A stretch of 64,000 bases of DNA from Uliginosibacterium sp. 31-16 (GCF_030730865.1 NZ_JAVALZ010000001.1:682001-746000), one strand, 5' to 3'. Positions 34,933 to 44,358 are shown, counted from the first letter of the stretch. Made by a program: numbers and translations. Notes: generated by a model from the sequence alone, not told the origin.

Positions 34933-36231
34933 ATGACTCTGCGCGTACTCACCGGCATCACCACCTCCGGTACTCCCCACCTCGGCAACTACGCCGGCGC
35001 CATCCGCCCGGCGATTGCCGCCAGCCGCCAGCCCGGCGCCGAGAGCTTCCTGTTCCTCGCCGACTACCACGCCCTGATCAAGTGCGACGACCCCGCGCGC
35101 ATCCAGCGCTCGCGCCTCGAAATCGCCGCCACCTGGCTGGCTGCCGGGCTCGACACGCAGCGCGTCACCTTCTACCGCCAGAGCGACATCCCCGAGATTC
35201 CGGAACTCAACTGGCTGCTCAGCTGCGTGACCAGCAAGGGCCTGATGAACCGCGCCCACGCCTACAAGGCCAGCACCGACGCCAACGAAGCTGCCGGTGA
35301 AGAGCTGGATGCCGGCGTGACCATGGGCCTGTACTGCTACCCGGTGCTGATGGCGGCGGACATCCTGATGTTCAAGGCCAACAAGGTGCCAGTCGGCCGC
35401 GACCAGATCCAGCACATCGAAATGGCCCGCGACGTCGGCCAGCGCTTCAACCACCTGTTCGGCGCAGGCCGCGAACTCTTCGTGCTGCCCGAGGCCGCCA
35501 TCGAAGACAACGTCGCGACCCTGCCGGGGCTGGACGGTCGCAAGATGTCCAAGAGCTACGACAACACCATTCCGCTGTTCGAAGGTGGCGCCAAGGCGCT
35601 GAAGAACGCTGTCGCGCGCATCGTCACCGACTCGAAGCTGCCCGGCGAGCCGAAAGACCCGGATAACAGCCATCTCGTCACCCTCTTCGACGCCTTCGCT
35701 ACGGCAGATGAACGCAGCCAGTTCCGCGCCGACCTGCGCAGCGGGCTGGGCTGGGGCGATGCCAAGCAACGTTTCCTCGGCGTACTGGAACGCGAGCTCG
35801 GCCCGATGCGCGAAAAGTACGACGCGCTGATCGCCAAACCCGAAGCCATCGAAGCGATGCTGCAGGAAGGTGCGGCCAAGGCCCGCGCCGTCGCCACTCC
35901 CTTCCTCGCCGAGCTGCGCGAAGCCGTCGGCCTGCGCCGCTTCAACGCGATTCCGGTCGCGGTCGAGAAGAAGGCGGAAGCCGCCGCGCCGCAGTTGCCG
36001 GTGTTCAAGCAATACCGCGAAGCCGACGGCAAGTTCTACTTCAAGCTCAGCAGCTATGATGGCCGCCTGCTCCTGCAGAGTCAGGGCTTCGACTCCGGCC
36101 GCGACGCTGGCCAGTGGGTTGGTCGCCTCAAGAGCGAAGGTGCCGCCGCGCTGGACGGCGTGCCGGCGAGCTTTGGCGAAGGCGTTGCCCGCGAGGATGT
36201 GGCTGCAGCGCTGGGGGCGTTTGCGCAATAA
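34933..36231 (+). CDS. trpS: Tryptophanyl-tRNA synthetase with YegP-like C-terminal extension
   Basis: A 432-residue class I tRNA synthetase charging tRNA(Trp). The HIGH-like motif is in [14 protein letters not shown] near residue 15 and the KMSKS loop in [13 protein letters not shown] near residue 203. The usual enzyme has about 330-350 residues. Here residues about 370-432 add a module ([20 protein letters not shown], then LLLQSQGF and DAGQWVGRL) like the YegP/DUF1508 fold, which is also known from some betaproteobacterial TrpS. Its role is unknown. Start 34933 gives the canonical beginning. A terminator follows. Confidence 0.95.
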   Translation: MTLRVLTGITTSGTPHLGNYAGAIRPAIAASRQPGAESFLFLADYHALIKCDDPARIQRSRLEIAATWLAAGLDTQRVTFYRQSDIPEIPELNWLLSCVTSKGLMNRAHAYKASTDANEAAGEELDAGVTMGLYCYPVLMAADILMFKANKVPVGRDQIQHIEMARDVGQRFNHLFGAGRELFVLPEAAIEDNVATLPGLDGRKMSKSYDNTIPLFEGGAKALKNAVARIVTDSKLPGEPKDPDNSHLVTLFDAFATADERSQFRADLRSGLGWGDAKQRFLGVLERELGPMREKYDALIAKPEAIEAMLQEGAAKARAVATPFLAELREAVGLRRFNAIPVAVEKKAEAAAPQLPVFKQYREADGKFYFKLSSYDGRLLLQSQGFDSGRDAGQWVGRLKSEGAAALDGVPASFGEGVAREDVAAALGAFAQ

Positions 36232-36253
36232 GAGTCCCATCCACCGGCATACG

Positions 36254-36280
36254 AAACGCCCGCCTTTGGCGGGCGTTTTT
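36254..36280. terminator. Intrinsic terminator between trpS and the beta-lactamase gene
   Basis: AAACGCCCGCC-TTT-GGCGGGCGTTTTT, an 11-bp stem with A and T runs on either side, so it can serve both converging genes. Confidence 0.9.
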
Positions 36281-36297
36281 CGTGCACACGATGCGAA

Positions 36298-37167
36298 CTA
36301 GTCCTTCCGTATGCGCTCGCCCAGCCTGGCAATGACGGACTCCTGTGCGGCCAGCGGAGTCTGTGCCGTCGTGAGATATATGCACAGCACGATGGGCTTG
36401 CCGTCAGGTGTCCAGTAAACTCCGACGTCATTGGCCGTGCCGTTATAGCCGGTGCCGGTTTTGTCCGCCAGACTCCACCCCGCCTTCAACCCGGCGCGCA
36501 GACGCTTGCCGCTGGTACGGGTGGCCAGCATCCAGTCAGTCAGTTGCCGGCGCGAAGCAGCACTCAGGCCATCGCCCAGCAAGAGCCGGCGCAGGTCTGC
36601 CCCCATTGCAACAGGGCTGGTGGTGTCACGCACATCGTCCGTTCGAGCCTCGTTCAGCGCGGGTTCATAGCGGTCAAGACGGGTCGTCGCATCACCATGC
36701 TGGCGCAAAAATGCATTGAACCCGGACAGGCCACCAATGGCATCAAGCAGCAGATTGGCTGCGGTGTTATCGCTGTCAGCAATAGCTGCTTCGCATAAAC
36801 GCACGATACTCAGTCCTGGCCCGTCTGCATGCGAGCGGGTAACAGGGGAATAGTCCAGCACATCTTGCGCCCGGAACCGGATCTGGCGATCCAGACGGTC
36901 GCGCCCCATATCGACCTGCCCCAGTACAGCTGCCGCAGCCAGCCATTTGAAGGTACTGCACATTGGAAAGCGCTCGTGGCCGCGATAAAGAAATTCTTTA
37001 TCATTTCGTCCATCGAACAGATACACGCCAAGGCGCCCCCCGCTCTGTGTCTCCAATTCGCGGCACAGGGTTTCCAGCACTGGGAATGGAAGCGATTTGC
37101 TCAGAGCAAGCCGCGTACTGAGCATTAACGTGACTCCGCTCAAGATGAGAAAGGATCTGCGCTGCAT
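36298..37167 (-). CDS. Class A beta-lactamase
   Basis: A 289-residue serine beta-lactamase hydrolysing penicillins or cephalosporins in the periplasm. All class A elements are present: Ser71-x-x-Lys in PMCSTFKW, the SDN loop at residues 132-134, the omega-loop Glu168 in RYEPALNEA (E-x-x-L-N) and KTG at residues 236-238. A Cys directly precedes the catalytic Ser, as in CTX-M- and PenA-like enzymes, but the partner cysteine of carbapenemases is absent after KTG. The N-terminus MQRRSFLILSG carries a twin-arginine pair, so Tat export is possible. It is divergent from an AmpR-type gene, which suggests inducible expression. Confidence 0.95.
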   Translation of the reverse strand: MQRRSFLILSGVTLMLSTRLALSKSLPFPVLETLCRELETQSGGRLGVYLFDGRNDKEFLYRGHERFPMCSTFKWLAAAAVLGQVDMGRDRLDRQIRFRAQDVLDYSPVTRSHADGPGLSIVRLCEAAIADSDNTAANLLLDAIGGLSGFNAFLRQHGDATTRLDRYEPALNEARTDDVRDTTSPVAMGADLRRLLLGDGLSAASRRQLTDWMLATRTSGKRLRAGLKAGWSLADKTGTGYNGTANDVGVYWTPDGKPIVLCIYLTTAQTPLAAQESVIARLGERIRKD

Positions 37168-37296
37168 GTCTCGGACTCCGTGGTGTAAGGTCAGGTGCAT
37201 GCTAACGAGGCATGGCGTGCTCATTCAAACGATGTTTTTGATGAGATTGCACAAGAAAATCCAGGCCTCAACCAACAGACAACGGACAATCCGGCC
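37168..37296. promoter_or_regulatory. bla-ampR divergent control region
   Basis: The 129-bp divergent intergenic region contains the imperfect dyad TCAAACGATGTTTTTGA (37225-37241), which has a T-N11-A core of the LysR/AmpR type. By analogy with other bla-ampR pairs, AmpR bound here should activate bla and repress itself. No protein-binding evidence is available from the sequence alone. Confidence 0.5.
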
Positions 37297-38169
37297 ATGA
37301 ATCTCCCGCTGAATGCACTGCGAGCCTTCGAAGTAGCGGCCCGCCACCTGAGCTTCACCCTGGCAGCACAGGAGCTGAACGTCACGCAGGCGGCGGTCAG
37401 CCAGCAGGTCAAGAACCTGGAGGCACGCCTCGACATGACGCTGTTCCGCCGTCTGCCGCGTGGCCTTGTGCTGACCGATGAAGGTCAGGCACTGCTGCCG
37501 GTTCTGGCCGACACCTTTGGTCGCCTGAGTTCGGTCTTGCAGCAGTTCGAGGGCGGACGCGTGCGTGAGGTACTCAACCTTGCGGTGGTCGGTACCTTCG
37601 CCGTGGGTTGGCTGATGCCCCGCCTGGCCGCGTTCCGCCAGACCAATCCCTTCATCGACCTGCGCCTGTTCACGCACAACAACCGCGTCGACCTCACAGC
37701 AGAAGGGCTCGATTTCGCCATCCGCTTCGGCGACGGAGCCTGGCGTGGCATGGGTGCGGAGATGCTGGTGGAAGCAGAGATGGCGCCGCTGTGCGCCCCG
37801 CGACTTGCAGCCCAGCTGCAGGGCCCCTCCGACCTGCTCGCTTGCGAACTGTTGCGCTCTTACCGTGCGGATGAGTGGTCACACTGGTTCGCGACAATCG
37901 GCTTGCCCGCACCCTTGGTTCACGGCCCGGTATTTGACTCTTCGCTAGCCATGGCAGAGGCCGCAATGCAAGGGCTGGGGGTCGCACTGTTGCCCGTGGC
38001 GATGTTCCAGCGCCACTTGCGGGAAGGATTGCTCGTGCAAGCCTTCGACACCACGGTCACGACCGGCCAGTACTGGCTGACCTGGGTGAAATCGCGCCCG
38101 CATACCCCTGCGATGCGCGATCTGCATGACTGGTTGCTGCAGCAGGCACGAGTCAACAGCACTCCATGA
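37297..38169 (+). CDS. ampR: AmpR-type LysR-family transcriptional regulator
   Basis: A 290-residue LysR regulator with unusually close resemblance to AmpR: LPLNALRAFEVAARHLSFTLAAQELNVT begins the winged helix-turn-helix, followed by VVGTFAVGWLMPRLAAF, LRLFTHNNRVDLTAEGLDFAIRFGDG and LLRSYRADEWSHWF. AmpR switches between repression and activation according to bound UDP-MurNAc-pentapeptide or anhydro-muropeptides. The gene is divergent from the class A beta-lactamase. The start at 37297 gives the standard AmpR N-terminus; two in-frame upstream ATGs would add unrelated residues. Confidence 0.93.
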   Translation: MNLPLNALRAFEVAARHLSFTLAAQELNVTQAAVSQQVKNLEARLDMTLFRRLPRGLVLTDEGQALLPVLADTFGRLSSVLQQFEGGRVREVLNLAVVGTFAVGWLMPRLAAFRQTNPFIDLRLFTHNNRVDLTAEGLDFAIRFGDGAWRGMGAEMLVEAEMAPLCAPRLAAQLQGPSDLLACELLRSYRADEWSHWFATIGLPAPLVHGPVFDSSLAMAEAAMQGLGVALLPVAMFQRHLREGLLVQAFDTTVTTGQYWLTWVKSRPHTPAMRDLHDWLLQQARVNSTP

Positions 38170-38364
38170 AATGATCGAGCCGGCGGACTGGTCATGGATT
38201 CGGCGGCGCCGATCATGCGCTCGGGGGCTCGGGGGTCTTGGTCAGACGCCGGAATTGCCAAAGCCGCCCGCACAGGCTGCCCGGCAAGGCAGTTTGCGTG
38301 GCGCTATAGGTCTGTCCGGTCCGGCCGTAAACCCTGTCTGGATCGAATCATTCCGGGGGCCAGC

Positions 38365-39429
38365 ATGAAAGCCTACGAAGACCACTCTGCGGCAAAACAG
38401 GAAGGCCATGTTCTGGTGGTCGACGACGTGGCGACCACACGCGCGATCCACAACCTGATTCTCGCCCGCAACTTCGAGGTGAAGAACGCCGCCTCGGGTC
38501 AGGAGGCGCTGGACCTGTGCGCCGAACGCATACCGGACCTCATCCTGTTGGATGTCGAGATGCCGGGCCTCAATGGCTTTGAGACCTGCCGCAAACTGCG
38601 CGAACACTACGACATCCCGATCATCTTTGCGACCGCGCATGAATCGCTGGAGGAGCACCTCAAGGCTTTCGACGCAGGTGGTACCGATCTCTGTGTCAAA
38701 CCTGTTTCAGCGGAAATCCTGATCCGCAAGGTGCGTCTGGCCATCCGCCAATGGCGCGAGCGCACCGAGCTCAAGACCCGGCAGGAGTCGCTCAAGGCCC
38801 AGGCAGATCTGTATCAGTCCGGCATGAGTGATCGCCGTCTGTTGCTCCAGTTCACCCGCATCGCCCTTGGCTGCGACAACTACGAGCAGCTCGCCCGGAA
38901 TTTTCTGCACGCCTGCCGGCTTTTCGGCGCGCAATGCTGCATTGCCATTCGCCACGATGACAGCGAATCCGCCTGGAGTGCCGAAGGCTCGGCCACGGCC
39001 CTGGAGCGCTCCGTCCTCACCCAGATAGCCGGCATGGGACCTCTCGTACAGTTCAAGAACCGCCTTGCGATCAATCAGGATCGTCTATCGGTCGTGGTCA
39101 GCAACATGCCGGAAGAAAATTCCGACGAGGCCGTTCGCATCCGCGACAACATGTCCATGCTTGTCGACATGGCCGCCGCCATTGCCGACAAACTCGCCCA
39201 GCAGCACACTACCCCGGTCAGCAGCAAGGACACTCCGGATCACCAGCGCAAGACGCTTGCCGACGCACGCCTGCTGGTTCAGGAATTATTCGACCGCCTG
39301 GACAATGCCTATGACCTGATGGCGACGGACAAGCAGCAGGAGGAGCGCATCACCGAAGCGGTGCGCGTTCCGCTCGAGCGTCTGATCGCCCTGCTGGAGG
39401 AAAGCTTCGGCCTGGACCCCGCGGCCTAG
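38365..39429 (+). CDS. Response regulator with N-terminal receiver and unrecognised output region
   Basis: A 354-residue protein. Residues about 15-130 are a CheY-like receiver: acidic pair VVDDVATTRAIH at 19-21, phosphoacceptor Asp63 in LILLDVEMPGLNGF, and the late KPVSAEILIRKVRLAI. The rest (about 140-354) is not an HTH, GGDEF or EAL domain. It begins with a charged helix (QWRERTELKTRQESLKAQAD) and ends in a long helical stretch, so protein-protein signalling is likely. It stands alone with no adjacent kinase. The 195-bp upstream region is GC-rich and no promoter was recognised. After the gene, 39430-39705 holds nothing recognisable. Confidence 0.85.
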   Translation: MKAYEDHSAAKQEGHVLVVDDVATTRAIHNLILARNFEVKNAASGQEALDLCAERIPDLILLDVEMPGLNGFETCRKLREHYDIPIIFATAHESLEEHLKAFDAGGTDLCVKPVSAEILIRKVRLAIRQWRERTELKTRQESLKAQADLYQSGMSDRRLLLQFTRIALGCDNYEQLARNFLHACRLFGAQCCIAIRHDDSESAWSAEGSATALERSVLTQIAGMGPLVQFKNRLAINQDRLSVVVSNMPEENSDEAVRIRDNMSMLVDMAAAIADKLAQQHTTPVSSKDTPDHQRKTLADARLLVQELFDRLDNAYDLMATDKQQEERITEAVRVPLERLIALLEESFGLDPAA

Positions 39430-39705
39430 ACCGGACAGCAGCACGCATCGCCAGCGTTTGCCCATATCAGCCGAAAACTCCGGCAACGCCGAAACAGCCC
39501 CAGACAGAGCTCATCGGAGGCCTGACCTGGTCAATACGTACTTCGCTGGAGTCAGCCGCTGCGTCGGCCTGCCGGCCGCCCTTCAGCTTGCGCAACCGGG
39601 AGCCGGTCTTGCCCAGACGCGCAATGGCTTTTTCATCCCACGTCGCAGCACCTCGGCCATCACCAATTCCTGCGATCCGGCAATGCCCTTCGTGCGATGG
39701 GCGCT

Positions 39706-40674
39706 CTACACCTGCGGTGTATTCCCCCGCGCCTGGCCTAATGCCTTGAACAGCAGGTTCAGGCTGCGCAATGCCAGGTAAGCGATGAAAGCGTTAGCAC
39801 CGACGAAGATCGGAATGGCCAGTTGCCGTGCGGGGGCGACGCCAGCAACAGCAAGTTTGAGACAGCACACGGTGGTGGCGGCGATGCCGAAGGTATAGGC
39901 CCAGTAGGAAGGGGCAAAGGGCTCCTCGCCCAGCCAGCGCCCGAGGCGCAGCCCGAGCAGAAGCTGGAACAGGCCATAGCCCCACAGCATGAGGATCCAG
40001 TGTTCGGTGCTGCCCGGTGCCAGCATCAACCAGGCCATGGCGCACACCACGGGCGGGGCAAACTGGATGCCCAGCAGGGGACGTTGCCGGACCGGTACGG
40101 CGCTGGCGTGCCATAGACGCCCGATGATCAAGGATTCGAGTGCCAGCCAGGAGAACATGCCTGCGCCTAGAAACAACCAGCCCCATTCCGCCAAACCAAG
40201 TCCGCCCAGCGCAGCGGCGCTGGTGAAGTTGCCGGCCACCGTCGGCAGATAGAGGGTCGGCACCGTATCCAGTGCATCACGCCCACCTTGCCACAGCGCC
40301 CCGGTGTGCCACAGGGAGAAGCCGAGGTGCCAGGCGATGCCGGCCGCAGTCAGGCAGATTGCGACGGTGTGGGACCAGGGCAGCACGGCCAGCGCGATCA
40401 ACAGCGTTGCCACACCGAGCAATGCCGGTGTGCCGCCCTGTACCGGGTGGCTGAACTCCTGCCGGACCCGTTCTGGCTGGCGCAGAGCTTGCACGAGGTA
40501 GAGAGCAAGCAGAGCCGCCCACACCAGAGCGGCGATTCCCAGCAGAGCCTCACCGATCAGGATGGGCAGCCCCCACAGGGCGTGGGCGACGCGCCAAGCC
40601 TGGCCAAGCCCGGCAAGACCGAGCACGATGCCGAAAAACGAGGCGGGCAGCGAACGCTGTTTCAAGACGATCAA
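39706..40674 (-). CDS. TehA/SLAC1-type (TDT family) membrane transporter
   Basis: A 322-residue integral membrane protein with about ten hydrophobic helices, of the tellurite-resistance/dicarboxylate transporter (TDT) family related to TehA and plant SLAC1 anion channels. Typical are the opening LPASFFGIVLGLAGLGQAWR, the central PTLYLPTVAGNFTSAAALG and SYWAYTFGIAATTVCCLKLA. Substrate could be small anions or C4-dicarboxylates. It starts 13 bp after the stop of the 438-residue gene, so it is probably its second cistron. Confidence 0.85.
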   Translation of the reverse strand: MIVLKQRSLPASFFGIVLGLAGLGQAWRVAHALWGLPILIGEALLGIAALVWAALLALYLVQALRQPERVRQEFSHPVQGGTPALLGVATLLIALAVLPWSHTVAICLTAAGIAWHLGFSLWHTGALWQGGRDALDTVPTLYLPTVAGNFTSAAALGGLGLAEWGWLFLGAGMFSWLALESLIIGRLWHASAVPVRQRPLLGIQFAPPVVCAMAWLMLAPGSTEHWILMLWGYGLFQLLLGLRLGRWLGEEPFAPSYWAYTFGIAATTVCCLKLAVAGVAPARQLAIPIFVGANAFIAYLALRSLNLLFKALGQARGNTPQV

Positions 40675-40687
40675 ACGCCGAACCGGA

Positions 40688-42004
40688 TCACCCGTGCAGC
40701 TTGGCCAGCTGCTTGGCGATCACGTCGTGGCTCAGCCACAGCACCGGGCCGGAAGGCTGAGCGGCTTCGTTGAACATCAAGGGGCCGGTCGCTTCGATCA
40801 CCACACTGGAGAGGTGATCGGTGATCAGCGCGCTGCGCTCCTTGTGCATGGCGGTGATGGCTTCGGAGGTGCCGATCATGCGATCTGCCAGTTCCGGGGT
40901 GTTGTTCATCGGCCAGGCGTCGAAATTGCGGAAGCCGACCATCACCGGGTCCTGATTGTAGGTGTCGAGTTGGGCGAGCACGGCCGCCAGCGAGTTGCCA
41001 TCCTGCAGCAGCGCTTCGCAAGCGGCCCACTGGGCTTCGCCCCAGGCGCCACAGCCTTCGCGCTTGAGTGCATTGAGCAGCGGCACCAGCGACAGCTCCA
41101 CGCCGACGAAGATGTCCGACGAGTTGGTGCGGATCTCCGGGCAGTTGAACACGGTGGCCTTCACGCCCTTTTCCCAGGCTGCGCGGGCAATGTCTTCCAG
41201 ACGCTTCTTGGCGTAGCCCTGGGTGTAGTTGGTGTAGGTCTGCCAGTGGTACTCGCCGCCGATCAGGATCTCGGTACCGTGGTAGCCGTAGGCGGTATAG
41301 CGGGCTGCGCCACCGGTCTTTTCGATGCGGGCGCGGATCGCGGCCGAGCCTTCGATCAGGTAACCGAAGGTGTTGGCGGTGACTTCGTCGAAGTTCATCA
41401 GGTTGAGCTTGCCGAGGTCAGACTCGATCAGCGCCTGCGAGGACATGAAGCGGTCGCCACGGCCCTTGTAGATGCGGTTGGCAATCGCCAGGAACACCTT
41501 GGCCTTCACCAGACCACCGGCCATGGTGTGGGCGAAGAACACGTTCGCACCATCCGGAATCATGCCGTCGAGCTGCGCCATCGCTTCGCTTACAGCGGCC
41601 TTGAAGCGGGCCACGCCGACTGCGCGGCAGGCCTCCACATGCGCCCAGTCGAGCTTGTCTTCCTGCCAGGTCTTGAGGCCCATCTCGTTGACCAAGGTGG
41701 TCACGGTCGGCGTGCCGGCGGGCGAATCCATGTCGAAACCGGCCATCATCGGCACGTTGATGATCTTGCCGCCGAGGTTGGCTTCGGCGGTGGCGAGCTC
41801 TTCCTCAGTCAGCTTGCGCAATAAGCCATCGGCCTCGCGGCGGCCCACGGTCATGCCGATCAGGGTCAGGCCGGCAGCGCGGGCTTCATTCACCAGGCCA
41901 TTGGCGTAGCCGCGCCCGAACAGTTCGCCGAACAGGACGAACACATCGCCCTTCTTGAACAGGGTTTGCTGGCTCAGGTTTCTCAATCCGGTCGGTGCGC
42001 TCAC
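40688..42004 (-). CDS. Conserved 438-residue protein, possibly of an enoyl-ACP reductase-like (FabMG) family
   Basis: The N-terminal part reads KKGDVFVLFGELFGRGYANG with a glycine-rich turn after a beta strand, as in Rossmann-fold enzymes, and then LVNEARAAGLTLIGMTVGRR. Further conserved-looking segments are VFFAHTMAGGLVKAKVFLA near residue 160, AYGYHGTEILIGGEYHWQ and VFNCPEIRTNSSDIFVGVEL. I recall similar betaproteobacterial proteins annotated as enoyl-ACP reductase FabMG family, but cannot confirm this by reading. GTG at 42004 is chosen because CGAGGAAAAC lies just upstream; a longer reading to 42112 adds a Cys-rich, low-complexity lead. Confidence 0.65.
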   Translation of the reverse strand: MSAPTGLRNLSQQTLFKKGDVFVLFGELFGRGYANGLVNEARAAGLTLIGMTVGRREADGLLRKLTEEELATAEANLGGKIINVPMMAGFDMDSPAGTPTVTTLVNEMGLKTWQEDKLDWAHVEACRAVGVARFKAAVSEAMAQLDGMIPDGANVFFAHTMAGGLVKAKVFLAIANRIYKGRGDRFMSSQALIESDLGKLNLMNFDEVTANTFGYLIEGSAAIRARIEKTGGAARYTAYGYHGTEILIGGEYHWQTYTNYTQGYAKKRLEDIARAAWEKGVKATVFNCPEIRTNSSDIFVGVELSLVPLLNALKREGCGAWGEAQWAACEALLQDGNSLAAVLAQLDTYNQDPVMVGFRNFDAWPMNNTPELADRMIGTSEAITAMHKERSALITDHLSSVVIEATGPLMFNEAAQPSGPVLWLSHDVIAKQLAKLHG

Positions 42005-42491
42005 TTCGTTTTCCTCGGTTTTATGCCGGCAAACAGGCATGTCGCCGTTCGCTCCGGGCGTCGCACAGTGGGGGCAAAGCGCCGGATACACGCTGGCATG
42101 CTTCGCCTTCATTCACTGCGTTCATGGCGCTCGGCACAAACGGTATTGAACAGGTCAGGGCGCGGATTCTACCGCAGCCACCCCGCCATACCGACAGGTA
42201 TGGGCCTGTCAGCGCCGTGGCGGCGTCCGGCGGCAGCGCTGGAGCACGCCCCGGAACCGTGTCATTCCGTCTTGTCCCCTTACCTTGTACCTGCTGAAGA
42301 GCCGCCTCCAGCCTGCATCTGCAGCATGCATGCCGCGCACATGGCGCTCCGCAAGGATCTTCACTGCATCAGGCTGAAGAGCCAGTCCCCGCGAGCCTCG
42401 GCAGGCAGCCCCCTGCGCTGCGGGGCATGGCTGGTCAGTTTGCCTGTGACAGGCGGATAATCCCCCCAACCCTGCAGCCGGAAATCCCCTC
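42005..42491. other. 487-bp divergent intergenic region
   Basis: No gene recognised. It separates the reverse 438-residue gene from the forward exporter operon and contains a diverged 107-bp repeat copy. The exporter start at 42492 has CCGGAAATCC just upstream. Promoters for both directions should lie here but none was convincing. Confidence 0.4.
42296..42402 (+). repeat. Copy 8 of the 107-bp element, diverged
   Basis: GAAGAGCCGCC at the left (42296) and GAAGAGCCAGTCCCC at offset 80 (42376). The right inverted repeat is poorly kept. It is the only copy that does not follow a forward gene. Confidence 0.5.
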
Positions 42492-43658
42492 ATGCGCCTG
42501 CTCCATCGTCGTCTTCTTGTTGCTGCCCTCGTGATCGCTGCGCTCGCCGCCGGCATCGGCTGGTTCAAACGCCCGCAGCCCATCGCGGTCACCGTGAAAA
42601 CCGTGGAAAGCGGCAAGGTCGAGGCGAGCATTGCCAACACCCGTGCCGGCTCGGTGGAAGCCTGCCAACGCGCCAAAATGGCGCCGATCATGGGCGGGCG
42701 CATCGAATACATCGGCGTGAAGGAAGGCGATCACGTCAAGGCCGGACAGGTGCTGATGCGCCTGTGGAACGAGGATCAGCAAGCCCAGGCAGGCCTCGCC
42801 TCCGCCCAGCTCGAAACCGTGCGCCGCCGGGTCACCGAAATCTGCACCGCGGCCGACAGTGCCGTGCGCGAGGCGGCACGCAACAAACAGCTCTTCCAGC
42901 AGGGCTTCGTCTCAGCAGGGCGCGAGGAAACAAGCCGCCTAGAAGCCGATGCCAGGCGCGCCGCCTGCGAAACAGCGCGGGCCGAAGTCAAAAGCTCGGA
43001 CGCCAAACTGGCCTCTGTGAAGATAGAACAACGCCGGACCGTGCTGATCGCGCCTTTCGCTGGTACGGTGGCGAAGATCGTTGGCGAAGTTGGCGAATAC
43101 ACCATGCCCTCGCCACCAGGCATCGTCACCCCGCCCGCCATCGACCTGATCGATGATTCATGCCTGTACGTGAAGGCGCCGATGGATGAAGTCGACGCGC
43201 CGCGTCTCGCCAAAGGCCAGAACGTGCGCATCACGCTGGACGCCCTGCCCGGCAAGCCCTTCGCCGGCCACGTGCGGCGCATCGCGCCGTATGTCTCGGC
43301 CGTGGAGAAGCAGGCGCGCACGGTGGATATCGAAGTCGATTTCGACCAGACGCCCGAGGCACGTGGCCAATTGCTGGTGGGCTACAGCGCCGACGTGGAA
43401 GTGGTGCTGGCCAGCCATGAAAACGTGCTGCGCATCCCCACCGCGGCGATCCTCGAGGGCAACCGGGTGCTGATCCTCCGCAGCAGCGACAGCAAACTCG
43501 AAGAACGCAAGATCAAGCCCGGCATCGCCAACTGGGAATACACCGAAGTGCTGGAAGGGCTTTCCGCAGGCGAGAAGATCGTCACCTCGCAGGAACGTGC
43601 CGGGGTCAAGGCAGGCGTACTGGCCGAGGCCGAAGAAGACAGCCCGGTCACAAAATAA
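42492..43658 (+). CDS. Periplasmic adaptor subunit of an ABC exporter (HlyD/MacA-like)
   Basis: A 388-residue membrane fusion protein. One N-terminal membrane anchor (LLVAALVIAALAAGIGWF) is followed by a biotinyl-lipoyl domain (GGRIEYIGVKEGDHVKAGQVLMRLW near residue 65), a helical hairpin of about residues 95-170, the second lipoyl half (VLIAPFAGTVAKIVGEVGEY) and beta-barrel/membrane-proximal parts (RIPTAAILEGNRVLIL). It links the inner-membrane ABC transporter encoded next to an outer-membrane channel, which is not in this window. MacA is the nearest well-known relative. Confidence 0.9.
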   Translation: MRLLHRRLLVAALVIAALAAGIGWFKRPQPIAVTVKTVESGKVEASIANTRAGSVEACQRAKMAPIMGGRIEYIGVKEGDHVKAGQVLMRLWNEDQQAQAGLASAQLETVRRRVTEICTAADSAVREAARNKQLFQQGFVSAGREETSRLEADARRAACETARAEVKSSDAKLASVKIEQRRTVLIAPFAGTVAKIVGEVGEYTMPSPPGIVTPPAIDLIDDSCLYVKAPMDEVDAPRLAKGQNVRITLDALPGKPFAGHVRRIAPYVSAVEKQARTVDIEVDFDQTPEARGQLLVGYSADVEVVLASHENVLRIPTAAILEGNRVLILRSSDSKLEERKIKPGIANWEYTEVLEGLSAGEKIVTSQERAGVKAGVLAEAEEDSPVTK

Positions 43659-43659
43659 G

Positions 43660-44358
43660 ATGGCGCTGATAGAACTTGCCAGCATCGAACGCCGCTTCAC
43701 CCTCGGCGACAGCGTGGTGCACGCCCTGCGCGGGGTGAATATCAGCATCGAAGCTGGTGAATACGTGGCGGTGATCGGCCCCAGCGGCTCGGGCAAATCC
43801 ACCCTGCTCAACCTGCTCGGTCTGCTTGACCGGGCGGATGCCGGCACCTACCGGCTCGACGGCCGCGACACCACAGGCCTCAGCCCTGACGAACAAGCCG
43901 CAATGCGCAGCCGCCATATCGGCTTCGTATTCCAGAGTTTCCACCTCGTGCCGCGCCTCACCGCTGCCGAAAACATTGCTCTGCCCATGGTGCTGGCCGG
44001 GATCGACGCCGCCGAGCGCAAACGCAGCGTGCAAAAGGCGCTGGCGGCCTTCGGCCTGGCTGATCGCGCCCACCACCGCCCCAACGAACTCTCTGGCGGT
44101 CAGCGCCAGCGCGTGGCGATTGCCCGTGCCACGGTGATGCAGCCCGCCGTGCTGCTGTGCGACGAACCCACCGGCAACCTCGACCGCCACACCGGGCAGG
44201 AAGTTACGCATCTGCTCGAATCGCTCAATGCCAATGGCGTGACCCTGATCGTCGTCACCCACGATCCAGCGATGGCCGAGCGCGCCCGCCGTCAGATCCG
44301 CATGGAAGATGGCGCAGTGCTTTCCGATAGCGCATCGAGCGTTGGAGTGGCGGGGTGA
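43660..44358 (+). CDS. ABC transporter ATPase, MacB/LolD type
   Basis: A 232-residue nucleotide-binding protein. Walker A GPSGSGKST near residue 40, Q-loop VFQSFHLVPRLTAAEN, signature ELSGGQRQRVAIARA near residue 142, Walker B VLLCDEPTGNLD and H-loop VVTHDP are all intact. The GNLD sequence and length are those of the MacB/LolD/FtsE group, which drives mechanotransmission rather than transport through the membrane. It follows the adaptor gene by one base and overlaps the next start (GTGA). Confidence 0.95.
   Translation: MALIELASIERRFTLGDSVVHALRGVNISIEAGEYVAVIGPSGSGKSTLLNLLGLLDRADAGTYRLDGRDTTGLSPDEQAAMRSRHIGFVFQSFHLVPRLTAAENIALPMVLAGIDAAERKRSVQKALAAFGLADRAHHRPNELSGGQRQRVAIARATVMQPAVLLCDEPTGNLDRHTGQEVTHLLESLNANGVTLIVVTHDPAMAERARRQIRMEDGAVLSDSASSVGVAG

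Noticed and set aside
38170-38364. c-di-GMP riboswitch before the response regulator gene
   Set aside because: A CACAGG and GGTCTGTCCGGTCCGGCC stretch looked suggestive, but the conserved GGGACGCAAAGC core is absent.
39458-39781. 107-codon forward ORF after the response regulator gene
   Set aside because: It runs into the 3' end of the TehA-like gene on the other strand, has no ribosome-binding site and no recognisable domain.
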